From Cereibacter sphaeroides (GTDB taxonomy: Bacteria > Pseudomonadota > Alphaproteobacteria > Rhodobacterales > Rhodobacteraceae), in the NCBI GenBank assembly GCA_003243455.1, contig QFQS01000005.1:62001-126000 (forward strand): a stretch of DNA of 64,000 nt, given 5' to 3'. Below the pieces are notes generated by a model. That model did not search any database. It was not told the DNA's origin and saw only the letters and a program-made list of their open reading frames with translations. Positions 10,990 through 18,931 of the stretch are shown here, piece after piece. Position 1 is the first letter of the stretch; each line of letters begins with the position of its first letter. A program made the translations under genes and the position numbers.

Positions 10990-11364
10990 CTAGCCGATAA
11001 AGCCGCGCCACCAGAGTACGGCCACGACCAGGACGCCGACCATGAAGATGCTGAAGGCGATGGAGCTTGCCATGCCCATCAGCATGGCGCGGCGCTTGGC
11101 GCCCCGGTCGAGATTGGTCAGGTATTTGACGCAGGCGTCATAGGCCCCGGCCACGCGTTCGTCGTCAATCTGCACCAGCAGCTTGGGGTTCTGGGCCTGC
11201 AGCGCGGCGGTGTCGAGGAAACGCGCCTCGGTCATCACCGACGAGGGCAGCCGCCGACCGGCCTTGCGCAGGCGGTCCGAAAGGGTCTTTCCGCGCACGG
11301 CGAGTTTTTCTTCCAGAAGGCCCGATACGCGGTCTGCCATCTGCTGGATTGATACCGCGCTCAT
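10990..11364 (-). CDS. Small membrane-anchored protein, unknown function
   Basis: 124 residues. The first 90 are hydrophilic and mostly helical (VSGLLEEKLAVRGKTLSDRLRKAGRRLP...), then a single hydrophobic segment at about 98-117 (SSIAFSIFMVGVLVVAVLWW) before a short C-terminus, so probably a tail-anchored inner-membrane protein with a cytoplasmic head. ATG at 11364 has GGAG 6 bases upstream. Convergent with glyA, with one base between the stops. Family not recognised. Confidence 0.8.
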   Translation of the reverse strand: MSAVSIQQMADRVSGLLEEKLAVRGKTLSDRLRKAGRRLPSSVMTEARFLDTAALQAQNPKLLVQIDDERVAGAYDACVKYLTNLDRGAKRRAMLMGMASSIAFSIFMVGVLVVAVLWWRGFIG

Positions 11365-11458
11365 CAAACGCTCCTTGTGTTGGCGGGAAGTGTAGCGGGG
11401 GCATGGGCGGGCATCAACATGGCTGGAAGGGCAAGGGTTTGCGGGCTATGACGGGGCC

Positions 11459-12229
11459 ATGCTGAACCTGATCCGCCACCCGGCCGAAACGCCAACGGAC
11501 AAGCCGCCGCTGGTGATCGTGCATGGGCTTTACGGGTCGGGGCGGAACTGGGGCGTCATCGCGCGCAGGCTGGCGAGCGAGCGTGAGGTAATCGCGGTCG
11601 ACCAGCGCAACCACGGGTCCAGCGACTGGTCGGATACGCACGACTATCCTGCGATGGCCGGTGATCTGGCCGAGGTGATTGCGGCCAATGGCGGGTGGGC
11701 AGATGTGCTGGGCCATTCGATGGGCGGCAAGGCGGCGATGGTGCTGGCGTTGACCCATGGCGAAATGGTGCGGCGGCTGGTGGTCGCCGATGTGGCGCCG
11801 GTGCCTTACAGCCACGATCAGGCGCAGTATGTCGATGCGATGCAGGCGGTCGATCTGCGTGGCCTGACCTCTCGCGCCGAGGCGGATGCGCGTCTGGCGC
11901 AATATGTGGATGACCCGGCGCTGCGGGCGTTCTTTCTGCAGTCGCTGGACCTCAAGGCCGAGCCGCCAAGGTGGCGGCTGAACCTGTCGGTGCTGAAGGC
12001 CGAGATGCCGAAGATCATCGGCTGGCCCGATGTGCAGGGCCGGTTCGAGAAGTCGGTGCTGTTCCTGTCGGGCGCGGCCTCGCATTACGTGCTGCCGGAG
12101 TATCGGCCTGCAATCCGCGCGCTGTTTCCGCATGCGCATTTTGCCAAGTTGCCGGGGGCGGGTCACTGGCTGCATGCCGAAAAGCCGCGCGAGTTTGAAG
12201 AGACCGTGCGGGTGTTTCTGGACGCATAG
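11459..12229 (+). CDS. Alpha/beta hydrolase, YbfF-type esterase
   Basis: 256 residues. Canonical alpha/beta-hydrolase landmarks: oxyanion region VIVHGLYGSGRNW near 20-32, nucleophile elbow GHSMGG near 87-92, and catalytic His in GAGHWLHAEKP near 232-242. The overall pattern (DQRNHGSSDW) fits the YbfF/ABHD11 esterase group. Substrate unknown. Stands alone, convergent with frcK across several GC hairpins. Confidence 0.88.
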   Translation: MLNLIRHPAETPTDKPPLVIVHGLYGSGRNWGVIARRLASEREVIAVDQRNHGSSDWSDTHDYPAMAGDLAEVIAANGGWADVLGHSMGGKAAMVLALTHGEMVRRLVVADVAPVPYSHDQAQYVDAMQAVDLRGLTSRAEADARLAQYVDDPALRAFFLQSLDLKAEPPRWRLNLSVLKAEMPKIIGWPDVQGRFEKSVLFLSGAASHYVLPEYRPAIRALFPHAHFAKLPGAGHWLHAEKPREFEETVRVFLDA

Positions 12230-12233
12230 AATT

Positions 12234-12331
12234 GGCGAAGGTCATCGCCTTCGCCATGCGGTGCCATTTGAGCTGCACCGGCCGTGGCCCCAAAGGCCAC
12301 GGCCAGCGCCCGCCCCGCCAATGGCGGGCGC
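12234..12331. terminator. Three consecutive GC-rich hairpins between convergent genes
   Basis: Three perfect inverted repeats in a row. GGCGAAGG/CCTTCGCC spans 12234-12255, GGCCGTGGCC/GGCCACGGCC spans 12280-12304 with a 5-base loop, and GCGCCCGCC/GGCGGGCGC spans 12306-12331. They fill the 227-base convergent gap between the hydrolase and frcK. No T-run follows, so this is a candidate bidirectional transcript end or RNA-stabilising structure rather than a textbook intrinsic terminator. Confidence 0.6.
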
Positions 12332-12456
12332 TTCTCGCCCGCCGGGGCAGGCGCAGGCCTTTCGTCATCTCTCTGCGGAGAACGTCTTGTGGCGACGTTG
12401 CACGGCGTGCGGGGAAACGCGGGTCGCGTTTCTGATCCCGCCCGGCCAAGCCTCGC

Positions 12457-13065
12457 TTAGTTGTTCTGACTCAGCACAACATCCGCCTTGGCCGAACGAG
12501 CGATCACCGTGCGGGCGTTGGGGATATCGTTGTCGAAGGCGCGGCGGCGGCCCTCTTCGGCGCTCAGGCCGTGATGTTCCCAGCGGGCGATCAGGCGGCG
12601 TTCCAGATCTGCCTCAGGCACGTCGAGAAACACTCTCATGTCCCAAAGCGGCGCCAGCGCAGTCCAGGGTTCGTCCTGCAACAACAGGTAGTTGCCCTCG
12701 GAGATGATGATCTTCGCGTCGACAGGCACTATCCGGGCGGAACCGACAGAAACATCGCGATAGCGGTCGAAGACGGGGACAATCACCTCGCCCCCCGCCT
12801 TCAGCCGCTGAAGGACCGAGACCAGGCCGCCTACGTCGAACGTATCAGGCGAACCTTTGTGAAACCGCCTGCCCCGCGCATCCAGGATGGCGTTGTCGAG
12901 GTGGAAACCATCCATCGGCACCAGCGCGGCGCGGGGGCCAAGCCGGGTCACCAGTTCCTCGGCGATGGTGGACTTGCCCGCCCCCGGCGCGCCAGCGATC
13001 CCGACGAGGAAGCGGCCCGGCGCGGCATCGGCGCGCGCCGCGATCCGGGCGGCAAGGTCGTCCAT
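12457..13065 (-). CDS. frcK: P-loop sugar/nucleoside kinase-like protein, FrcK type
   Basis: 202-residue kinase of the uridine-kinase/pantothenate-kinase P-loop class. Walker A GAPGAGKST is at about 26-34, with MDGFHLDN and EGNYLLLQDEPW further on. In the rhizobial frc locus a kinase of this type follows the fructose transporter; its substrate here is inferred to be the imported sugar. Last gene of frcB-C-A-K; its ATG shares one base with the frcA stop (TGATG). Confidence 0.85.
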   Translation of the reverse strand: MDDLAARIAARADAAPGRFLVGIAGAPGAGKSTIAEELVTRLGPRAALVPMDGFHLDNAILDARGRRFHKGSPDTFDVGGLVSVLQRLKAGGEVIVPVFDRYRDVSVGSARIVPVDAKIIISEGNYLLLQDEPWTALAPLWDMRVFLDVPEADLERRLIARWEHHGLSAEEGRRRAFDNDIPNARTVIARSAKADVVLSQNN

Positions 13066-13844
13066 CAGGCGGCCACGGCCTCGGACGGCGGGGCCTTTGC
13101 GCCGGTCATGAAGGCGACCGCGTCGGACATCGTGTGTTCCTTGGGGTCAATGATGCACAGACGGCGGCCAAGGCGGTGAACGTGGATGCGGTCGGCAACC
13201 TCGAACACATGGGGCATGTTGTGGCTGATCAGCACGATGGGCAGCCCGCGCCGCTTTACGTCCAGGATCAGTTCCAGCACGCGACGGCTTTCCTTGACGC
13301 CCAAGGCGGCGGTCGGTTCGTCCATGATGACGACCTTTGAGCCGAAGGCAGCGGCGCGCGCCACGGCCACGCCCTGCCGCTGGCCGCCCGACAGGGTTTC
13401 CACCGCCTGACCGATGTTCTGGATGGTCATCAGGCCCAGCTCGCTCAGCTTGTCGCGCGCCCGCTTTTCCATCGCCTTGCGGTCAAGCATGCGGAACACG
13501 GACCCCATGACACCGGGTTTGCGGATTTCGCGACCGAGGAACATGTTGTCCGAAATCGACAGCGCGGGCGAGAGCGCGAGGTTCTGGTAAACCGTCTCGA
13601 TCCCGGCATTCCTCGCCTGCATCGGGTTGGTGAAGTTCATCACCTCTCCATCCAGCCGTATCTCACCTTCGTCCGGTGTCACGGCGCCGCAGAGCGCCTT
13701 GATCAGCGTAGACTTGCCCGCGCCGTTGTCGCCGATGACGGCAAGAATTTCGCCCGGCATCAGGTCGAAGTCGGCGGAGTCGAGCGCCGTGACGCGGCCA
13801 TAGCGTTTGACGAGGCCCTTCGCGGTCAGAATTGGCGTAGCCAT
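13065..13844 (-). CDS. frcA: Fructose-type ABC transporter, ATP-binding subunit
   Basis: 259-residue single ABC domain of the CUT2 (ribose/fructose) class. Walker A GDNGAGKST near 37-45, signature LSGGQRQGVAVARA near 150, Walker B VVIMDEPTAALG. CUT2 ATPases are often double domain; this single-domain form matches FrcA. Energises sugar import with FrcC and FrcB. Starts 13 bases after frcC ends. Confidence 0.9.
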   Translation of the reverse strand: MATPILTAKGLVKRYGRVTALDSADFDLMPGEILAVIGDNGAGKSTLIKALCGAVTPDEGEIRLDGEVMNFTNPMQARNAGIETVYQNLALSPALSISDNMFLGREIRKPGVMGSVFRMLDRKAMEKRARDKLSELGLMTIQNIGQAVETLSGGQRQGVAVARAAAFGSKVVIMDEPTAALGVKESRRVLELILDVKRRGLPIVLISHNMPHVFEVADRIHVHRLGRRLCIIDPKEHTMSDAVAFMTGAKAPPSEAVAA

Positions 13845-13857
13845 CTTGTTCCCCTCC

Positions 13858-14919
13858 TCAGCCCGAGACCTTGCGGATCCACTGGTCGACCGCGACGGCG
13901 GCGATGATCAGCGTACCGGTTAGCAGCACTTTGAACTGCGGATCGGCGTTCATCATGTTCAGACCCATGCTCATCACGCCGACGATCAGCGCCCCGAACA
14001 GGGTGCCAAGGATCGAACCGCGGCCGCCGAACAGCGAGATGCCCCCGATCACCGCAGCGGTGATGGCCTGCAGGTTGAAGTCGGTGACGACCGTCGAGGG
14101 CGAGACCGATCCGTTCCGTCCGATCGAAACCCAGGCCGCGAGACCTGCGATGACACCCGCCAGCGTATAGGTGGCAAGCAGCACCCGGCCCGTGCGGATA
14201 CCCGAAAGCTCTGCTGCATCCGGGTCGTCGCCTACGGCGTAGATATGGCGGCCGAACGCGGTGTAGTTCAGCATGTACCAGAGCACGACATAGAGCACGA
14301 GCATCGCAACCACGCCCAGCGTCACCACTGCCGAGCCGATCTTGAAGCTGGTGCCGAAGATGTGCAGCCAGGGCGTGATGGCGGTCAGGTCGGCCTCACG
14401 CATGGTCTCGTTGGCTGAATATATCAGCACGATGGCCATGATGATGTTCCATGTGCCAAGCGTGACGATGAACGGCGGTAGCTTCAGCTTCGATACGAGA
14501 AAGCCGTTCGCCAGCCCGCAGATCCCCGCAACGATAAAGCCTGCGAGCAGCGCGATGGGTGCGGGCAGACCGTAGTAGATAACCCCGTTGCCCATTACGA
14601 CGAAGGAAAAGACCATGACCACGCCGATCGACAGGTCGATACCGGCGGTCAGCACGACCAGCGTCTGCGCGGCGGCCAGGATACCCACGACCGCGACCTG
14701 CTGCATGATCAGCGTCAGCGTGTAGGACGAGAAAAAGCGCTCGCCCTTCGCGATGCCGAAGAAGATGATCAGCACCACGAGGACGATCAGCGGCACCATG
14801 GCCGGGTTGGAATGCAGGAAATGCTGCACGCGCTGCAAGGGCGAGCGGCGCTCTTCGAAATGCGCGACGTTGGTCGCGCTTTGTCCGAGAACCTTCTCGA
14901 ACTCCTGAACCTCGGCCAT
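13858..14919 (-). CDS. frcC: Fructose-type ABC transporter, permease
   Basis: 353 residues with about ten hydrophobic segments from residue 40 on, CUT2/RbsC family (TLVVLTAGIDLSIG, NGFLVSKLKLPPFIVTLGT, YAVGDDPDAAELSGI, GGISLFGGRGSILGT). An N-terminal cytoplasmic stretch of about 40 residues precedes the first helix. ATG at 14919 has a GGGAGGGG site. Separated from frcB by 97 bases containing a stable hairpin. Confidence 0.92.
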   Translation of the reverse strand: MAEVQEFEKVLGQSATNVAHFEERRSPLQRVQHFLHSNPAMVPLIVLVVLIIFFGIAKGERFFSSYTLTLIMQQVAVVGILAAAQTLVVLTAGIDLSIGVVMVFSFVVMGNGVIYYGLPAPIALLAGFIVAGICGLANGFLVSKLKLPPFIVTLGTWNIIMAIVLIYSANETMREADLTAITPWLHIFGTSFKIGSAVVTLGVVAMLVLYVVLWYMLNYTAFGRHIYAVGDDPDAAELSGIRTGRVLLATYTLAGVIAGLAAWVSIGRNGSVSPSTVVTDFNLQAITAAVIGGISLFGGRGSILGTLFGALIVGVMSMGLNMMNADPQFKVLLTGTLIIAAVAVDQWIRKVSG

Positions 14920-14963
14920 TTTCCCCTCCCAAGCTGCGCGACGGCGCCTGTTTCCTCAGGATG

Positions 14964-14983
14964 GGGCGGCCCGAAGGCCGCCC
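14964..14983 (-). other. Hairpin with UUCG tetraloop between frcB and frcC
   Basis: Perfect 8-bp stem GGGCGGCC/GGCCGCCC. On the transcribed strand the loop is UUCG closed by C-G, the extra-stable tetraloop class. Positioned after the binding-protein gene and before the permease, where such hairpins typically protect the upstream message and lower downstream expression. Confidence 0.7.
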
Positions 14984-15016
14984 TCTTCGTTTTGATTTAG
15001 GCTTGTCGAGCCGGGA

Positions 15017-16045
15017 TCAGCCCCAGCAGAGCTCGGTGCCCTTGACGGTGTCGATCGAGGTGACGCCTGCCGCCGGTTTGTCGGTGATCAGGTTCACGCC
15101 GGTGTCGAAGAAGGCCTTGCCGGGGGTCGGCTGCGGCTTTTCGCCCGTGTCGGCCCATTTCTTGATGGCCTCGATGCCCAGAGCGGCCATCTGCAGCGGG
15201 TATTGCTGCGAGGTGGCGCCGATCTGGCCGTCCTTGACCGAGGCGACGCCCGGGCAGCCGCCGTCGACCGAAACGATCAGCACATCGTTCTCTTTGCCCA
15301 CGGCCTTCAGCGCCTGATAGGCGCCCACGGCGGCAGGTTCGTTGATCGTGTGGATCACGTTGATGTCGGGGTCTTTCTGGAGAAGGTTCTCCATGGCCTT
15401 GCGGCCGCCCTCTTCGTTGCCGTTGGTCACGTCGTGGCCGACGATGCGCGGATCATCCTCGTCGCCGATCTTGTTCGGGTCTTTCGGGTCGATGCCGAAG
15501 CCGATCATGAAGCCCTGGTCGCGCAGCACGTCCACGGTCGGCTGCGAGGGGGTCAGGTCGAGGAAGCCGATCTTGGCGTTCGCGGCCTCTGCGCCCAGCG
15601 TCGCGGCAGCCCATGCGCCGATCAGCTTGCCGGCTTCGAGGTTGTCGGTGGCGAAGGTGGCGTCGGCAGCATCTGCCGGGTCAAGCGGCGTGTCGAGAGC
15701 GATCACGACCATGCCGGCGGCCTGGGCCTTTTTGACCTGGTCGACGATGGCCTTGGTGTCCGAGGCGGCGATCAGGATACCCTTGGCGCCGTCGGCGATG
15801 CAGGCCTCGACGGCCGCGACCTGGCTGTCATGGTCGCCGTCGACCTTGCCGGCATAGGTTTTGAGCGAAACGCCCAGTTCCTTGGCCTTGGCTTCGGCGC
15901 CTTCTTTCATCTTTACGAAAAAGGGGTTGGTGTCGGTCTTGGTGATCAGGCACGCGCTGACTTCCTGCGCCGAGGCTGCGCCCGACATCAGGGCCGCTGC
16001 GGCAGCGCCCAGCACGAGGCCGGTGACCTTGCTCATGTGTTTCAC
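15017..16045 (-). CDS. frcB: Fructose-type ABC transporter, periplasmic binding protein
   Basis: 342 residues: signal peptide to about residue 28 (KVTGLVLGAAAAALMSGAASA, cut before QE), then a periplasmic type I sugar-binding fold (CLITKTDTNPFFVKMKEGAEAKAKELG; VIALDTPLD; VSVDGGCPGVASVKDGQIGATSQQYP). I chose GTG at 16045 because GGGAGG lies 6 bases upstream; the ATG at 16036 is 9 bases further in. Divergent from frcR with a palindrome between them. Fructose as ligand is inferred from gene order. Confidence 0.9.
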   Translation of the reverse strand: MKHMSKVTGLVLGAAAAALMSGAASAQEVSACLITKTDTNPFFVKMKEGAEAKAKELGVSLKTYAGKVDGDHDSQVAAVEACIADGAKGILIAASDTKAIVDQVKKAQAAGMVVIALDTPLDPADAADATFATDNLEAGKLIGAWAAATLGAEAANAKIGFLDLTPSQPTVDVLRDQGFMIGFGIDPKDPNKIGDEDDPRIVGHDVTNGNEEGGRKAMENLLQKDPDINVIHTINEPAAVGAYQALKAVGKENDVLIVSVDGGCPGVASVKDGQIGATSQQYPLQMAALGIEAIKKWADTGEKPQPTPGKAFFDTGVNLITDKPAAGVTSIDTVKGTELCWG

Positions 16046-16163
16046 GGTATTCCTCCCGAATATATGACGCGGCCGCCCTCCTCGACTGCCGCCAATGCCG
16101 CAAGCCCGTTCGCCTGTTGCGGCCACAGATGAAACTGATTCCGGGGCTTGCGTCAAGATAATT

Positions 16164-16178
16164 AAATCAGAGTGATTT
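16164..16178. promoter_or_regulatory. Candidate FrcR operator
   Basis: AAATCA-GAG-TGATTT, a perfect 6+3+6 inverted repeat in the 203-base frcB/frcR divergent region. It sits between a TTGACG element read toward frcB (16151-16156) and the TTGACA element read toward frcR, so a bound ROK repressor could control both directions. Confidence 0.6.
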
Positions 16179-16182
16179 ATTA

Positions 16183-16211
16183 TTGACAGGCTCGTCTGGT
16201 CGCGCGCTAAA
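16183..16211 (+). promoter_or_regulatory. Candidate frcR promoter
   Basis: TTGACA at 16183-16188 and GCTAAA at 16206-16211, spaced by 17 bases, 38 bases before the chosen frcR start. The -35 matches consensus exactly; the -10 is moderate. Confidence 0.5.
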
Positions 16212-16248
16212 TCGCCCCGTCCGCGCCGTTCGGACCGGGGAGGGATTC

Positions 16249-17472
16249 GTGTCGCAGGGCAATGACATCGCGGCAGATCGGCCAGCGGTCGATCTGACCA
16301 GCCTGCGCGGCTCGAACCAGAGCGGCATGCGCGCCTATAACGAACGGCTGGTGCTAAGCCTTGTCCGGCGGGACGGGGCGCTGGCCAAGTCGGACATCGC
16401 CCGGATCACCGGCCTGTCGGCGCAGACCGTCTCGGTCATCATGCGAGGGCTGGAGGCGGATGGCCTGCTGCTGCGGGGCGAGCCGATCCGGGGGCGGATC
16501 GGCCAGCCTTCGGTGCCGATGTCGCTGGCCGGAGACGGCGCGTTTTTCTACGGCCTGAAGATCGGGCGACGGTCGGTGGACCTCGTGCTGATCAACCTCT
16601 TGGGCCAGCCGGTGGGATTCCGCAGGCAGACCTATCGCTATCCGACCCCCGATACCGTGATCCGCTTTGTCGAAGACGCCCTGCCCGCGCTGAGCGATTT
16701 GCTGGCGCCAGAGATGCGCGGGCGGATCGGGGGCATGGGTATTGCGATGCCGTTCCAGCTGTGGAGCTGGGCGCAGTATATCGAGGCGCCGGCGGGGGGG
16801 CTGGATTCCTGGCGCAACCGCGATGTGGCGGCGGAACTGTCGGCACTGTGCGACATGCCGGTCTATGTGCAGAACGACGCGACGGCGGCATGCGGGGCGG
16901 AACTGGTGTTCGGCAAGGGCGACCGGCCGCAGGATTTTCTGTATTTCTACATCGCCTTCTTCATCGGCGGCGGTCTGGTGCTGAACGGGCGGCTGTTCAC
17001 CGGTAAGACCGGGAATGCCGCCGGGGTCGCCTCGATGCCGGTTCCAGGACCGGGAGGGGTGATGCATCAGCTGATGGCCGTTGCTTCGCTATCCACGCTG
17101 ACCGACGCGATGACCGAGGCGGGCGAGGTTTCGGACGCGATCTATGAACATCCCGATGGCTGGATCGTCAGCCCGGACCTGCTTGAGGGTTGGATCCAGA
17201 CGGCGGCCAAAGGGTTGGCGAGCGCTGCGCTGAGTGCGGCGACGCTGGTCGAGATCGACACGGTGATGATCGACGGCTGGCTGTCGCCCGCGATCCGCAC
17301 CCGGCTGGTCGAAGCCACGGGAGCGGCCCTGCGCAAGCTGGACCTGAGCGGTGTAACCCCGCCGGCGATCCGCGAGGGCACGGTCGGGCCGCAGGCGCGG
17401 GAACTGGGGGGCGCGGTCATTCCGCTGTCGCAGCGCTTCCTGGTCGATCAGTCGGCCATGCTGAAAAGCTGA
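16249..17472 (+). CDS. frcR: ROK-family transcriptional regulator of the frc locus
   Basis: 407 residues: N-terminal winged helix (about 25-85; KSDIARITGLSAQTVSVIMRGLEADGLL) and C-terminal ROK sugar-kinase-like domain (GMGIAMPFQL, VYVQNDATAACGAEL, FFIGGGLVLNGRLFTGKTGNAAGV). ROK repressors release DNA on sugar binding. I chose GTG at 16249, behind GGGGAGGGA; a TTG at 16183 would fall inside the probable promoter. The zinc-binding cysteine cluster common in ROK proteins is not evident. Divergent to frcB, hence the assignment. Confidence 0.88.
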   Translation: MSQGNDIAADRPAVDLTSLRGSNQSGMRAYNERLVLSLVRRDGALAKSDIARITGLSAQTVSVIMRGLEADGLLLRGEPIRGRIGQPSVPMSLAGDGAFFYGLKIGRRSVDLVLINLLGQPVGFRRQTYRYPTPDTVIRFVEDALPALSDLLAPEMRGRIGGMGIAMPFQLWSWAQYIEAPAGGLDSWRNRDVAAELSALCDMPVYVQNDATAACGAELVFGKGDRPQDFLYFYIAFFIGGGLVLNGRLFTGKTGNAAGVASMPVPGPGGVMHQLMAVASLSTLTDAMTEAGEVSDAIYEHPDGWIVSPDLLEGWIQTAAKGLASAALSAATLVEIDTVMIDGWLSPAIRTRLVEATGAALRKLDLSGVTPPAIREGTVGPQARELGGAVIPLSQRFLVDQSAMLKS

Positions 17473-17475
17473 GCC

Positions 17476-18198
17476 TTAGACCGACACGGCCGCCCGCAGG
17501 TCGGATTCCGGGATTTCGGCCTTGGTCCCCGACATTGCGACCGCGCCGCGTTTGAGCACATAGAAGCGGTCGGCGAGGTTGTAGGCGAAGTCGAAATACT
17601 GCTCGACCAAGATGATTGCCATATCACCCCTGCCCCGCAGATATTCGATCACGCGACCGATCTGCTGGATGATGTTCGGCTGTATACCCTCGGTCGGCTC
17701 GTCCAGAAGCAGAAGCTTCGGCTTCATGATCATGGCACGACCGATGGCGAGTTGCTGTTGCTGACCGCCCGACAGGTCACCGCCACGACGGTGCTGCATT
17801 TCCTTAAGCACCGGGAACAGCTCGAATATCTCATCCGGGATGCGATGCTCGGACTTTGGCAGGACGGCAAAGCCCGTCTCCAGGTTCTCGCGCACAGTCA
17901 GCAGCGGAAAGATCATCCGGCCCTGCGGCACATAGCCAAGGCCGCGACGCCCCATCGCCTGCGGCGGCACCTTGCCCACGACCTCTCCGTCAAAGGTCAG
18001 CGTGCCGCCCGAGCGGATATGCGTACCGGAAATCGCCTTGAGCAGTGAGGTCTTGCCGACGCCGTTGGTGCCGACCAGACAGGTCACCTGCCCCACCTCG
18101 GCAATCATGCTGATCCCGTTCAGGATCTGCGAACCGCCATAATGCAGCGTCAGATCCTCAACCTTAAGCATCGGCTGATTTGGGGGGTCAGCGGCCAA
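17476..18198 (-). CDS. urtE: Urea ABC transporter, ATP-binding subunit UrtE
   Basis: 240-residue LivF-like ATPase: Walker A GTNGVGKTS near 42-50, signature DLSGGQQQQLAIGRA, Walker B LLLLDEPTEGIQPNIIQQI (the EGIQP wording is typical of UrtE). The frame starts at TTG 18198, with GAGGTG upstream, overlapping urtD by 11 bases; ATG at 18171 (MLKVEDL) is an alternative that fits the usual 230-residue length. Last gene of urtABCDE; convergent with frcR, three bases apart. Confidence 0.92.
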   Translation of the reverse strand: MAADPPNQPMLKVEDLTLHYGGSQILNGISMIAEVGQVTCLVGTNGVGKTSLLKAISGTHIRSGGTLTFDGEVVGKVPPQAMGRRGLGYVPQGRMIFPLLTVRENLETGFAVLPKSEHRIPDEIFELFPVLKEMQHRRGGDLSGGQQQQLAIGRAMIMKPKLLLLDEPTEGIQPNIIQQIGRVIEYLRGRGDMAIILVEQYFDFAYNLADRFYVLKRGAVAMSGTKAEIPESDLRAAVSV

Positions 18199-18931
18199 GA
18201 TACACCTCGATCACCTGCGGGTTCTTCGTCACGAAATCGAGCGAGCCTTCGGCCAGAACCGAACCTTCGTGCAACACCGTAACGCGGCAATCCAGACGGC
18301 GGACGAAGTCCATGTCATGTTCGACCACCACGACGGCGCGGGTCTTGGCAGCCTCGACCAGCAGGCGGGTGGTGTGTTCGCGCTCGGCCAGCGTCATGCC
18401 GGCGGCGGGTTCGTCGACCAGAAGCAGACGGGGTTCCTGCGCCAACAGCATGCCGATTTCCAGCCATTGCTTCTGGCCGTGGCTAAGCTCACCCGACTTG
18501 CGGTCGAGATGTTCGGACAGGCCGATTTCCTCGGCCAGTTCCTTGACGCGGGCAAAGTCGCTGGCCTCAGGACGGAAGAACAGCACCGGCACAGGCCCGC
18601 GCGGGCGCTTGACCGCCATCATCAGGTTGTCGCGCACCGGCTGATCCTCGAACACCGTCGGGCGCTGGAACTTGCGGCCAATGCCCGCCTGCGCGATTTG
18701 GCTTTCCGACATGCGCAGAAGCGAGATCGACTTTTCGCCCCACAGCACCTTGCCCGTATCAGGCTTGGTCTTGCCGGTGACGATGTCCATGAAGGTGGTC
18801 TTGCCCGCGCCGTTCGGGCCGATGATCGCCCGCATTTCGGCCGGACCGATGTTGAAGGACAGGTTGTTGATCGCGCGAAAGCCGTCGAAGGTGACGGAGA
18901 CGCCAGAGACCTCGAGCAGAGAGCCGGTCAT
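18188..18931 (-). CDS. urtD: Urea ABC transporter, ATP-binding subunit UrtD
   Basis: 247-residue LivG-like ATPase: Walker A GPNGAGKTT near 38-46, signature ELSHGQKQWLEIGM (SHGQ in place of SGGQ, characteristic of UrtD), Walker B LLLVDEPAAGMT. The ATG overlaps the urtC stop as ATGA. Works with UrtE on the UrtB/UrtC membrane pair. Confidence 0.93.
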   Translation of the reverse strand: MTGSLLEVSGVSVTFDGFRAINNLSFNIGPAEMRAIIGPNGAGKTTFMDIVTGKTKPDTGKVLWGEKSISLLRMSESQIAQAGIGRKFQRPTVFEDQPVRDNLMMAVKRPRGPVPVLFFRPEASDFARVKELAEEIGLSEHLDRKSGELSHGQKQWLEIGMLLAQEPRLLLVDEPAAGMTLAEREHTTRLLVEAAKTRAVVVVEHDMDFVRRLDCRVTVLHEGSVLAEGSLDFVTKNPQVIEVYLGR

